Source of the DNA: Bradyrhizobium sp. SRL28
GTDB lineage: Bacteria; Pseudomonadota; Alphaproteobacteria; Rhizobiales; Xanthobacteraceae
Assembly: GCF_018596315.1 (NCBI RefSeq)
Contig: NZ_JAHEAG010000004.1
Coordinates: 310,001-374,000, forward strand
Direction: 5' to 3'
DNA length: 64,000 nt
Part shown: positions 17,155-24,494 of the stretch, one piece after another
Numbering within the stretch: the stretch's first letter is position 1
How the letters are laid out: each line of letters begins with the position of its first letter
Notes under the pieces: model-generated
Told to the model about the DNA's origin: nothing
The model's input: the letters and a program-made list of their open reading frames with translations, nothing else
Databases searched by the model: none
Translations under genes and position numbers: made by a program

Positions 17155-18681
17155 CTACTTCGCGTAGATCTTCGCGTACGTATCCCGCAAAATGTTCTTC
17201 TGCACCTTGCCCATGGCGTTGCGCGGCAACTCCTCGACGACGAACACGCGCTTCGGCATCTTGAATTTGGCGAGCCGGCCGTCGAGCGCTTGCAGCACGC
17301 CCGCTTCGGTGACGTCGGCGCCCTTGTTGCAGACCACCACGGCGGTGACGCCTTCGCCGAAATCGGCATGCGGCACGCCGATCACGGCGGACTCGATCAC
17401 GCCCGGCATGGCGTCGATCTCGCTCTCGATTTCCTTCGGGTAGACGTTGAAGCCGCCCGAGATCACGAGGTCCTTGCCGCGGCCAAGGATGTGCACATAG
17501 CCCTTGGCGTCGATCTTGCCGAGGTCGCCGGTGATGAAGAAGCCGTCGTCGCGGAATTCGGCTTTTGTCTTTTCCGGCATCCGCCAATAGCCCTTGAACA
17601 CGTTCGGGCCCTTGACCTCGATCATGCCGATTTCGTCGCGAGCTATTTCCTTGCCGGTCTCTGGGTCGGTGACGCGCACGGAAACGCCGGGCAGGGGATG
17701 GCCGACGGCGCCGGGCACGCGCTCGCCATCATAGGGGTTGGAGGTGTTCATGTTGGTTTCGGTCATGCCGTAGCGCTCCAGCACGGCGTGGCCGGTGCGC
17801 GCGGACCATTCGCGGTGGGTATCGGCGAGCAGCGGCGCGGAGCCCGAAATGAACAGCCGCATATGCTTGGTCGATTCCTTCGAAAGCGACGGGCTCTGAA
17901 GCAGCCGCGTGTAGAAGGTCGGCACCCCCATCAGCACGGTCGCGCGCGCCATCAGCTTGATCAACAGTTCGGGATCGAGTTTTGGCAGGAAGATCATCGA
18001 GGCGCGGGCGAATAGCGTGACGTTGCTCGCCACGAACAGGCCGTGGGTGTGATAGATCGGCAGCGCGTGGATCAGCACGTCCTTGTCCGTGAAGCGCCAG
18101 TAGTCGACGAGACTGTGGGAGTTCGACGCCAGATTGTCGTGCGTCAGCATGGCGCCCTTGGAACGGCCTGTCGTGCCCGAGGTGTAGAGGATCGCGGCGA
18201 GATCATCATTGGCGCGCGCAACGGTTGCAAACGCCGCATCGGTCTTGGCGGCGGCATCCGTCAGCGATCCCTTGCCGTCGGGTCCGAGCGTTTCGACTTT
18301 TGCCTTCACCTTGGCCGCGATCGCGCCGATGCCGTCTGCCTTCGAGGGGTCGCACACGACCAGCGACGGCTCGGCATCGGAGATGAAGTAGTCGAGCTCG
18401 TTGAGCGTATAGGCGGTGTTGAGCGGCAGATACACCGCGCCCGCGCGCACGGTCGCAAGATACAGCACCAGCGCCGGCACGGATTTCTCGGTCTGCGCCG
18501 CCACGCGGTCCCCGGGCTTGACGCCGCGCGATACCAGCACGTTCGCCATCTGGCCGGCGCGGGCGATCAGATCGCCATAGCTGATATGCGTGCCGTCGAG
18601 CATTTCGATCGCAAGCCGGTTCGGATCGTCGAGCGTATCGAACAAGCGGGAAAACAGGTTGGCGTTGGCGGTCGTGTTCAT
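17155..18681 (-). CDS. matB: Malonyl-CoA synthase (malonate-CoA ligase)
   Basis: The 508-residue protein has the AMP-forming ligase motifs: P-loop AILYTSGTTGRSKGAMLTHD (~160-180), YGMTETNMNTSNPYDG, FFITGDLGKIDAKGYV, GRGKDLVISGGFNVYPKEI and the catalytic Lys in RNAMGKVQKN at the C-terminus. The substrate assignment rests on recalled near-identity over long stretches with R. palustris MatB, for example VYLPLNTAYTLNELDYFI and LIHALPIYHTHGLFVASNV. It activates malonate (and methylmalonate) to the CoA thioester. The usual partners, malonyl-CoA decarboxylase and a malonate carrier, are not adjacent here. An SDR gene is divergent, 89 bases away. Confidence 0.9.
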   Translation of the reverse strand: MNTTANANLFSRLFDTLDDPNRLAIEMLDGTHISYGDLIARAGQMANVLVSRGVKPGDRVAAQTEKSVPALVLYLATVRAGAVYLPLNTAYTLNELDYFISDAEPSLVVCDPSKADGIGAIAAKVKAKVETLGPDGKGSLTDAAAKTDAAFATVARANDDLAAILYTSGTTGRSKGAMLTHDNLASNSHSLVDYWRFTDKDVLIHALPIYHTHGLFVASNVTLFARASMIFLPKLDPELLIKLMARATVLMGVPTFYTRLLQSPSLSKESTKHMRLFISGSAPLLADTHREWSARTGHAVLERYGMTETNMNTSNPYDGERVPGAVGHPLPGVSVRVTDPETGKEIARDEIGMIEVKGPNVFKGYWRMPEKTKAEFRDDGFFITGDLGKIDAKGYVHILGRGKDLVISGGFNVYPKEIESEIDAMPGVIESAVIGVPHADFGEGVTAVVVCNKGADVTEAGVLQALDGRLAKFKMPKRVFVVEELPRNAMGKVQKNILRDTYAKIYAK

Positions 18682-18770
18682 GCAACATTCCCTCGGAGGG
18701 CGGAAAGCCTGCGAATTCCGCGGGCTGGATTAGCAAAAACGCCCTTCACAAAGCAACGGAGACAGTTTGC

Positions 18771-19532
18771 ATGTCAAATAACGGGAAACGCGTGGCCTGG
18801 GTGACCGGTGGTGGCAGCGGAATCGGCGAGTCTGGGGCGGAATTTCTGGCAGCCGACGGCTGGACCGTGGTCATTTCGGGCCGCCGCAAGGAAGAACTCG
18901 AACGCGTCGTCGCCAACATCACCACAAAGGGCGGCAAGGCCGAGGCGATCCAGCTCGATGTCAGCAATAAGGCCGATGTGAACAAGGCAGCTGACCAGAT
19001 CCTGGCAAAGCACGGCCGGATCGACCTGCTGGTCAACAGCGCCGGCCTCAACGTGCCGAAGCGAAGCTGGGCCGACATGGAACTGGACGGCTGGGACAAG
19101 GTCGTCGAGATCAATCTCAACGGCGTGCTCTACTGCATGCGCGCGGTATTGCCGGCGATGCGAAAGCAGCAGGACGGCTGCATCATCAACGTCGCCTCCT
19201 GGGCCGGCCGTCACGTCTCGAAAATGCCGGGCCCGGCCTACACCACCACAAAACACGCGGTGCTGGCGCTGACCCATTCCTTCAACATGGATGAATGCGT
19301 CAACGGCCTGCGCGCCTGCTGCCTGTCGCCGGGCGAGGTTGCGACTCCGATCCTGAAACTGCGGCCGGTGGTGCCGTCGGAGGAGGAGCAGGCGAAAATG
19401 CTGCAGCCGGAAGATTGCGGCCGCACCATCGCCTTCGTCGCCAGCATGCCGCCGCGGGTGTGCATGAACGAGATTCTGATCAGCCCGACGCATAATCGCG
19501 GGTTTATCCAGACGCCGCATAATCGGGATTAG
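18771..19532 (+). CDS. Short-chain dehydrogenase/reductase (SDR)
   Basis: The 253-residue classical SDR has the cofactor motif VTGGGSGIGESGAEFLA (~10-26), VNSAG for the adenine site, catalytic Ser in IINVASWAG and the Tyr-Lys pair in AYTTTKHAVLALT. RR after the second beta strand (ISGRRKEEL) suggests preference for NADP(H). SPGEVATPIL after the last strand is typical. The substrate is unknown; the divergent matB could mean a shared promoter region but does not prove a shared pathway. Confidence 0.9.
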   Translation: MSNNGKRVAWVTGGGSGIGESGAEFLAADGWTVVISGRRKEELERVVANITTKGGKAEAIQLDVSNKADVNKAADQILAKHGRIDLLVNSAGLNVPKRSWADMELDGWDKVVEINLNGVLYCMRAVLPAMRKQQDGCIINVASWAGRHVSKMPGPAYTTTKHAVLALTHSFNMDECVNGLRACCLSPGEVATPILKLRPVVPSEEEQAKMLQPEDCGRTIAFVASMPPRVCMNEILISPTHNRGFIQTPHNRD

Positions 19533-19548
19533 GTCGAACTCTCTCCAT

Positions 19549-19686
19549 CGTCGTCCCTGCCTAGTGCGCAATTGCGCACGGGAGCAGGGACCCATAACCA
19601 CCGGCCTTAGTTTGGCGACGGCCATCAGCCACAGAGCCTCATTGAGAGATCACGCGGTATGGGTCCCTGCGTGCGCAGGGACGACG
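19549..19686. repeat. Intergenic palindromic repeat, family C copy 1
   Basis: Begins CGTCGTCCCTGC, ends GTGCGCAGGGACGACG, with inner arms GGGACCCATAACC and TATGGGTCCCTGC. The inner hairpin GTGCGCAATTGCGCAC is specific to this copy. Other copies: 26328-26450 and 47767-47889. Confidence 0.85.
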
Positions 19687-19699
19687 AGAGAGATGGGGC

Positions 19700-19756
19700 G
19701 TCGCGGCACGGCTCGGGCTCTCAAAAGTTTCACAAATCACGATAATTCATTCGCCG
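19700..19756. repeat. 57-base segment duplicated at 21400-21456 (copy 1)
   Basis: Shares GCACGGC, CAAAAGTTTCA and ATCACGATAATT-ATTCGCCG in the same order and spacing with 21400-21456, 1,700 bases away. In this copy the right end overlaps the last codons and stop of the aminotransferase gene. Confidence 0.6.
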
Positions 19757-20670
19757 GCATTGGCCTCAAGGGGACGGACCGGTGTCCGGTGCCAGCCCTC
19801 CTCGTGCTTGCGCCAGTAGGTATCCTTGAGCAGCATTGAGATCGGCCCGGGCCGATCGTTGCCGAGGATGCGTGCGCCGATGCGCGACGCGGGCATGACG
19901 CCGCCGGCCGTCGTCGCCAGGAAGACCTCGTCCGCGTGGTCGAGCGCCGATCGGGGAATCGGTTCAACCGCAGCCTCGATGCCGAGTTCGGCGCAGAGCT
20001 CCAGCACAGATCGGCGCGTGATGCCGTGCAGGCTGCCGCGATCTGATGTCGTCACCCTTCCGTCCTTCACGAGGAAGACGTTGAAGCCCGGCCCTTCAGT
20101 GAGGAAACCCTGCGTGTCGCACAGCACCGCTGTGTCGAAATTGGCGTCGTGCGCCTCCAGCAGGCCGGAGGTCAGGTCGTTCCACTGATAGTTCTTGACC
20201 GTGGGATCGACCGAGGCGTCGGGTACGCGCGGCGTCGAGGCGACCCAGACATGGGCTCCGCGCGCCTGCACGTCCTTGGGAACGACATCGATCCAGGGCA
20301 GCGCATAGGCGATCAGGTGGTTTTCGCAATCGGCCGGCCGGCGTGATCCCGCAACGCGTGGCCGTCCGCGCGAGGCCACCATCGCGACATAGGCGTCCGA
20401 AAGGCCGGTCAGTGCCACGCAGCGATGCAGGATCGCCTCGATCGCGTCGCGGTCTTCCGGTGGCCGGATCCGACGCTTCGCCATCGAGCGCTCGAAACGA
20501 TCGAGATGGTCGGCAAGCCGGAAGAAGCCGCCCCTGAACACATGCACGACGTCATAGACGACATCGGACCGTGTAAAACCCCAATCGGTGACGGGCAGCG
20601 TCGCCTCGGCGATCGGGACGAAGAGCCCCCTGACATAGCCGGCGCCCTCGGCGAAGATCGAATTCTTCAT
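19747..20670 (-). CDS. Class IV aminotransferase (D-amino acid / branched-chain / PabC fold)
   Basis: The 307-residue protein shows the fold-type IV pattern: GFTRSDVVYDVVHVFRGGFF near the N-terminus, PLP-binding Lys in VKNYQWNDL (~162), Glu in FLTEGPGFNVFLVKDG, GITRRSVLELCAELG and DEVFLATTAGGVMPAS. Members are D-alanine and branched-chain transaminases and aminodeoxychorismate lyase; (R)-amine transaminases share the fold. Sequence alone does not separate them. It is divergent from folB, which makes a folate link (aminodeoxychorismate lyase) worth testing. The ATG has GGGAGA six bases upstream. The 3' end runs into a 57-base segment duplicated at 21400-21456. Confidence 0.85.
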   Translation of the reverse strand: MKNSIFAEGAGYVRGLFVPIAEATLPVTDWGFTRSDVVYDVVHVFRGGFFRLADHLDRFERSMAKRRIRPPEDRDAIEAILHRCVALTGLSDAYVAMVASRGRPRVAGSRRPADCENHLIAYALPWIDVVPKDVQARGAHVWVASTPRVPDASVDPTVKNYQWNDLTSGLLEAHDANFDTAVLCDTQGFLTEGPGFNVFLVKDGRVTTSDRGSLHGITRRSVLELCAELGIEAAVEPIPRSALDHADEVFLATTAGGVMPASRIGARILGNDRPGPISMLLKDTYWRKHEEGWHRTPVRPLEANAGE

Positions 20671-20853
20671 GCGTCATCTCCCAGGTATCGCAAGGGCTCC
20701 AGCACCCTTGAGCCGTGTCGATTGTGCCTCTATACAAGCAATCTCGCGCGACTGGCGATCGCAGATGGGGCACCATCGGGAAGCGCGAGGAATTGAGCCG
20801 CTCGCCTGGGCAATCGGATAATCCGATCCACCTTCTCATGAAGGAGCGGCCCA

Positions 20854-21264
20854 ATGTTGACGACCATCCAGATCGCCGGATTGCAGACCTTCGGGTACCA
20901 TGGCCTGTTCGAGGAAGAACGCAGTCTCGGCCAGAAGTTCACCTTCGACATCGACGCGACGTTGAGACCGGCTCCGACGCACCGGGACGACAGATTGGAT
21001 GCATCGATCCGCTACGATGCCGTGGTGGACGCTGCGGTGAGCCTCGCCAGCGGGATGAAATATCAAACGCTGGAAGCGCTCGGGGAGGCCGTTGCGATCG
21101 GCCTGCTGCGACGCTTCGTATTGATCGACACCATCACCGTTGGCGTGTCCAAGTTCAGCCCCCCAATCCCGCATACGCTCAGCAAAGTCGGAATCGCGGT
21201 GCGCCTGGCTCGATCCGACCTGGCGAATTGGCGGACTGCGGAGGCGCTGGAAGTACTTGTCTAG
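20854..21264 (+). CDS. folB: Dihydroneopterin aldolase family protein
   Basis: The 136-residue protein contains LQTFGYHGLFEEERSLGQKFTFDI, the FolB N-terminal pattern with the catalytic Glu, DASIRYDAVVDAAV for the YD...V helix, and VGVSKFSPPIPHTLSKVGIAV, which keeps the active-site Lys and the PIP turn. FolB cleaves dihydroneopterin to hydroxymethyldihydropterin in folate synthesis. No folP, folK or folE is nearby. A second folB elsewhere would make this a paralogue for another pterin. Confidence 0.82.
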   Translation: MLTTIQIAGLQTFGYHGLFEEERSLGQKFTFDIDATLRPAPTHRDDRLDASIRYDAVVDAAVSLASGMKYQTLEALGEAVAIGLLRRFVLIDTITVGVSKFSPPIPHTLSKVGIAVRLARSDLANWRTAEALEVLV

Positions 21265-21288
21265 ATTGGCCGAGCTTCCTTGAGTTTC

Positions 21289-21391
21289 GTAGCCCGGGTG
21301 GAGCGAAGCGTAACCCGGGATATCCCTCGGCTGACGGGATGTCTCTCCGCTGAGAAGAACCCCGGATTGCGCTCCGCTCCATCCGGGCTAC
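21289..21391. repeat. Intergenic palindromic repeat, family A copy 4
   Basis: GTAGCCCGGGTGGAGCG to CGCTCCATCCGGGCTAC. The centre is longer than in other copies because a CTCGGCTGACGGGATGTCTC-like segment is partly duplicated. Confidence 0.8.
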
Positions 21392-21399
21392 GGGTGCTC

Positions 21400-21456
21400 G
21401 TCGCCGCACGGCCCACGTCCGCAAAAGTTTCAGCCATCACGATAATTTATTCGCCG
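21400..21456. repeat. 57-base segment duplicated at 19700-19756 (copy 2)
   Basis: Same order of blocks as copy 1 (GCACGGC, CAAAAGTTTCA, ATCACGATAATT, ATTCGCCG), with about 30 of the last 34 bases identical. Here it is non-coding. Confidence 0.6.
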
Positions 21457-21586
21457 AAACCGGCCGAAAAACCTCCCGTAGCTCGGCCAACGACGACGAA
21501 ATCAACCCGGTCAATCGACCTGGCGTCGTTGTTTTCAGCACCGGCGGATGACCCGCCGGCCATCGCAATCCTCGGGAGAAGATTCC

Positions 21587-22141
21587 ATGTCCAAACGTAT
21601 TGCACTTCTGTCCGCCGCCGTGTTCAGCGCACTGGCTTTCACCGCCACCATCACCGCGCCCGCCAGCGCGGAAGAAAAGACCGTGATGGTCGGCGGCGCG
21701 GCGATGTTCCCCTCCAAGAACATCATCCAGAACGCCGTCAACTCGAAGGACCACACCACGCTGGTCGCCGCCGTGAAGGCCGCCGGCCTGGTCGAGACGC
21801 TGGAAGGCAAGGGTCCGTTCACGGTGTTCGCGCCGACCAACACCGCCTTCGGCAAGCTGCCGGCCGGCACCGTCGAGACGCTGGTGAAGCCTGAGAACAA
21901 GGCGACGCTGACGAAGATCCTCACCTACCATGTCGTGCCCGGCAAGCTCGCCGCGTCCGACCTGACCGACGGCAAGAAGCTCAAGACCGCCGAAGGCGAG
22001 GAACTGACCGTCAAGAAGGCCGACGGCAAGACCTGGATCGTCGACGCCAAGGGTGGAACCTCGACGGTCACGATCACCAACGTCAATCAGTCGAACGGCG
22101 TGATCCATGTGGTCGACACCGTGCTGATGCCGGCGTCCTGA
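21587..22141 (+). CDS. Secreted fasciclin (FAS1) domain protein
   Basis: Translation from ATG 21587 (GGGAG ten bases upstream) gives 184 residues with a signal peptide (KRIALLSAAVFSALAFTATI, ending APASA). A single FAS1 domain follows (~45-183), with H1 FTVFAPTNTAFGKLPAG, YHVVPGKL and H2 NGVIHVVDTVLMP. FAS1 proteins are periplasmic or secreted adhesion and binding modules; in rhizobia related proteins are surface-exposed. The next two genes on the strand encode a membrane cytochrome b and an exported molybdopterin enzyme, but a terminator separates them. Confidence 0.92.
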   Translation: MSKRIALLSAAVFSALAFTATITAPASAEEKTVMVGGAAMFPSKNIIQNAVNSKDHTTLVAAVKAAGLVETLEGKGPFTVFAPTNTAFGKLPAGTVETLVKPENKATLTKILTYHVVPGKLAASDLTDGKKLKTAEGEELTVKKADGKTWIVDAKGGTSTVTITNVNQSNGVIHVVDTVLMPAS

Positions 22142-22186
22142 GCTCCCGCGCGCCCCTGACTGGTCCCAACGGGGGCGTGTGGACTG

Positions 22187-22216
22187 GCGAGCCGGGGCAA
22201 CCCGGCTCGCTTTTTT
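22187..22216 (+). terminator. Rho-independent terminator after the fasciclin gene
   Basis: Perfect ten-base stem GCGAGCCGGG / CCCGGCTCGC with GCAA loop, followed by six Ts. It lies 46 bases past the stop codon. Confidence 0.92.
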
Positions 22217-22311
22217 GTGAAGGCGATACGCGCCATGCGTCGATTTGATCGTGTCACGGCGGTAACGGAAAGCCGGTTCCCGGCGTATAAACGATATCGA
22301 ATTGCCTTTTG

Positions 22312-22361
22312 TTTGACGCGTTTTCTTGACGTGAACCGGTACCCACTTCACTGGAAAACGC
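22312..22361. repeat. Intergenic repeat, family I copy 2
   Basis: TTTGACGCGTTTTC on the left and GAAAACGC on the right, with core GAACCGGTACCCACTTC. It ends 17 bases before the cytochrome b start, so it must form part of that gene's leader or promoter. Confidence 0.75.
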
Positions 22362-22378
22362 TACCACAGGGAAAAGCC

Positions 22379-23008
22379 ATGTCGGCCCTCACAGTCAGCG
22401 ACGAACAAGCCGCGTCAACCAAGGCCAAGGTCATCCAGCCGGCCTGGGTCCGGGCACTGCATTGGACCAACGCCTTTGCGATGGTCCTGATGATCATGTC
22501 GGGATGGCAGATCTACAACGCCTCGCCGCTGTTCGATTTCCGTTTCTCCTCGAGCATCACGCTGGGCGGCTGGCTCGGCGGCGCGCTGCTCTGGCATTTC
22601 GCCGCGATGTGGCTGTTGATGGTCAACGGCCTGATCTATCTGACTGTGGGCCTTGCCACCGGCCGCTTCCGCAAGAAGCTGCTGCCGATCACGCCGGAGG
22701 GCGTGATCTCGGACACCAAAGCGGCGCTGACCGGCAAGCTCTCGCATGCGGATCTCACCAAATACAATCAGGTGCAGAAGCTGCTCTATGCCGGCGTCAT
22801 CGTGGTCGGCATCCTCATCGTGCTGTCGGGGCTGGCGATCTGGAAGCCGGTGCAGTTGCAATATCTGACAGCGCTGTTCGGCGGCTACGAGGCCGCCCGC
22901 TACGTCCACTTCTTCTGCATGGCGGCGATTGTCGCCTTCATCGTGGTTCATGTCGTGCTCGCGCTTCTGGTGCCGAAGAGCCTGCGCGCCATGATCATCG
23001 GCCGCTAA
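22379..23008 (+). CDS. Membrane cytochrome b (cytochrome b561/hydrogenase b-type fold)
   Basis: The 209-residue protein has four membrane helices. Histidines positioned to bind haem are in VRALHWTNAFAMVLMIMSGW, ALLWHFAAMWLLM, ARYVHFFCMAAIVAF and IVVHVVLALLV. This is the pattern of thiosulfate-reductase, formate-dehydrogenase and Ni-hydrogenase b-type cytochromes. It is followed 18 bases later by an exported molybdopterin enzyme, so it probably links that enzyme to the quinone pool. The start has an AGGG sequence upstream, next to a family I repeat. Confidence 0.88.
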   Translation: MSALTVSDEQAASTKAKVIQPAWVRALHWTNAFAMVLMIMSGWQIYNASPLFDFRFSSSITLGGWLGGALLWHFAAMWLLMVNGLIYLTVGLATGRFRKKLLPITPEGVISDTKAALTGKLSHADLTKYNQVQKLLYAGVIVVGILIVLSGLAIWKPVQLQYLTALFGGYEAARYVHFFCMAAIVAFIVVHVVLALLVPKSLRAMIIGR

Positions 23009-23026
23009 CTCAAAGGGAGCACGGTC

Positions 23027-23812
23027 ATGGGCCGCATGCGCAACCTTCTCATCCCCGGTGTCGACAAGACGCTTCTGGTCCGAGACGCCGTCAAGACCAT
23101 GCCGGATCTCACGCGCCGGCGCTTCATCTCGGGCGGCGCCAGCCTCGGCGCGCTGACGCTGCTCACCGGCTGCGACGTGACCGACAGTTTTTCGGCCGAG
23201 GAGATGTTGAAGCAGGTCTCGAAATTCAATGACGGCGTGCAGGCGTTCATGTTCAACCCCAATGCCATGGCGCCGACGTTCCCGGAAAGCGCCATTACAA
23301 AACCGTTCCCATTCAACGCCTATTACGACCTCGAGGACGCGCCCACGGTCGACGGCAAGAGCTGGAAGCTCGAGGTGAGCGGTCTGGTCGAAAACAAGAA
23401 GTCCTGGACTCTGGAAGAGCTCTACCAATTGCCGCAGGTCAAGCAGGTCACACGCCATATCTGCGTCGAAGGCTGGAGTGCGATCGGAAGCTGGACCGGC
23501 GTGCCGCTGCGCGATTTCCTGAAACTGGTTGGCGCGGATACGCGCGCCAAATATGTCTGGTTCCAGTGCGCCGACAAGGACGGCTACAACTCGCCGCTCG
23601 ACATGCAGAGCGCGCTGCATGCGCAGACCCAGATGACGTTCAAGTTCGGCGACGAGATCCTGCCGCGCGCCTACGGTTTTCCGATGAAGATCAGGGTGCC
23701 GACCAAGCTCGGCTTCAAGAATCCGAAATACGTGATTTCGATGGAAGTCACCAACGACTACAAGGGCGGCTTCTGGGAAGACCAGGGGTATAATTCGTTC
23801 AGCGGGAGCTAG
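23027..23812 (+). CDS. Exported molybdopterin-dependent oxidoreductase (sulfite-oxidase fold)
   Basis: The 261-residue protein has a twin-arginine-like signal, LTRRRFISGGASLGALTLL, ending in a possible lipobox TGC. The Moco domain contains the cofactor Cys in RHICVEGWSAIGSWTGVPL, then KYVWFQCADKDGYNSPLDMQ, and ends PTKLGFKNPKYVISMEVTND, typical of the sulfite oxidase/MsrP superfamily. There is no C-terminal dimerisation domain. It acts in the periplasm, probably anchored and wired to the cytochrome b encoded just before it, as MsrP is with MsrQ, although the cytochrome is of a different family. The substrate is unknown. Confidence 0.88.
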   Translation: MGRMRNLLIPGVDKTLLVRDAVKTMPDLTRRRFISGGASLGALTLLTGCDVTDSFSAEEMLKQVSKFNDGVQAFMFNPNAMAPTFPESAITKPFPFNAYYDLEDAPTVDGKSWKLEVSGLVENKKSWTLEELYQLPQVKQVTRHICVEGWSAIGSWTGVPLRDFLKLVGADTRAKYVWFQCADKDGYNSPLDMQSALHAQTQMTFKFGDEILPRAYGFPMKIRVPTKLGFKNPKYVISMEVTNDYKGGFWEDQGYNSFSGS

Positions 23813-23961
23813 GACGTTCGGATCAGGCGCCGGTTGATGTCGTCCAAACCGACGCGAAAGCGAACATGTCCGCATGCCCACTTTGGGCCAAGAGCCAAAA
23901 TGAACAGGGCAGAGAGCGGTCGCTGACGATAGGGGAATCGTAGCGTCTGCAAGCGCAAACG

Positions 23962-24435
23962 TCAGCCGCGCCGCGCCGCCTTGATCGCGGCGACGTCTAT
24001 CTTCTTCATGCCCATCATCGCATCAAATGCGCGCTTGGCTTCATCACCGCCCGCCGCTAACGCCTCGGTCAGCACGCGCGGCGTGATTTGCCAGGAGACG
24101 CCCCATTTGTCCTTGCACCAGCCGCACGCGCTTTCCTGCCCGCCATTGCCGACGATGGCGTTCCAATAGCGGTCGGTCTCGTCCTGATCATCGGTTGCGA
24201 TCTGGAACGAGAAGGCTTCGTTATGTTTGAACGCGGGACCGCCGTTGAGGCCGAGACAAGGGACGCCGGCAACCGTGAATTCGACCGTCAGCACATCACC
24301 CGCCTTGCCGGACGGATAGTCACTGGGCGCTCGGAAGACGGCGCCCACGACGCTATCGGGGAAGGTCTCGGCGTAGAAACGGGCCGCAGCCTCGGCGTCC
24401 TTATCGTACCAGAGGCAAATCGTGTTCTTTGCCAT
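23962..24435 (-). CDS. VOC family protein (PhnB-like)
   Basis: Translation from ATG 24435 (AAAGGAC upstream) gives 157 residues. MAKNTICLWYDKDAEAAARFYAETFPDS is the start of the PhnB / 3-demethylubiquinone-methyltransferase-like VOC group. FTVAGVPCLGLNGGPAFKHN, and CGWCKDKWGVSWQITPRVLTE and FDAMMGMKKIDVAAI near the end, are its standard signatures. Function is unknown despite the old methyltransferase label. It lies 60 bases upstream of the stop of the TPR gene on the same strand. Confidence 0.88.
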   Translation of the reverse strand: MAKNTICLWYDKDAEAAARFYAETFPDSVVGAVFRAPSDYPSGKAGDVLTVEFTVAGVPCLGLNGGPAFKHNEAFSFQIATDDQDETDRYWNAIVGNGGQESACGWCKDKWGVSWQITPRVLTEALAAGGDEAKRAFDAMMGMKKIDVAAIKAARRG

Positions 24436-24494
24436 TGCGAGTCCTTTCAGTTCCAATCCAAATCAACGCCCCACTCCCCGTCCGCCGCGAACGA

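Larger units (their letters stand above)
21265..21586. other. Intergenic region upstream of the fasciclin gene
   Basis: 322 bases holding a family A repeat (21289-21391), the second copy of the 57-base segment (21400-21456) and, nearer the fasciclin gene, a hairpin CCGGCGG-ATGAC-CCGCCGG at 21541-21559. The promoter presumably lies in 21457-21540, but I see no confident -35/-10 pair. Confidence 0.55.

Noticed and set aside
19564..19839. 91-codon plus-strand frame downstream of the SDR gene
   Set aside because: It runs through the family C repeat and the aminotransferase 3' end in antisense; no ribosome-binding site.
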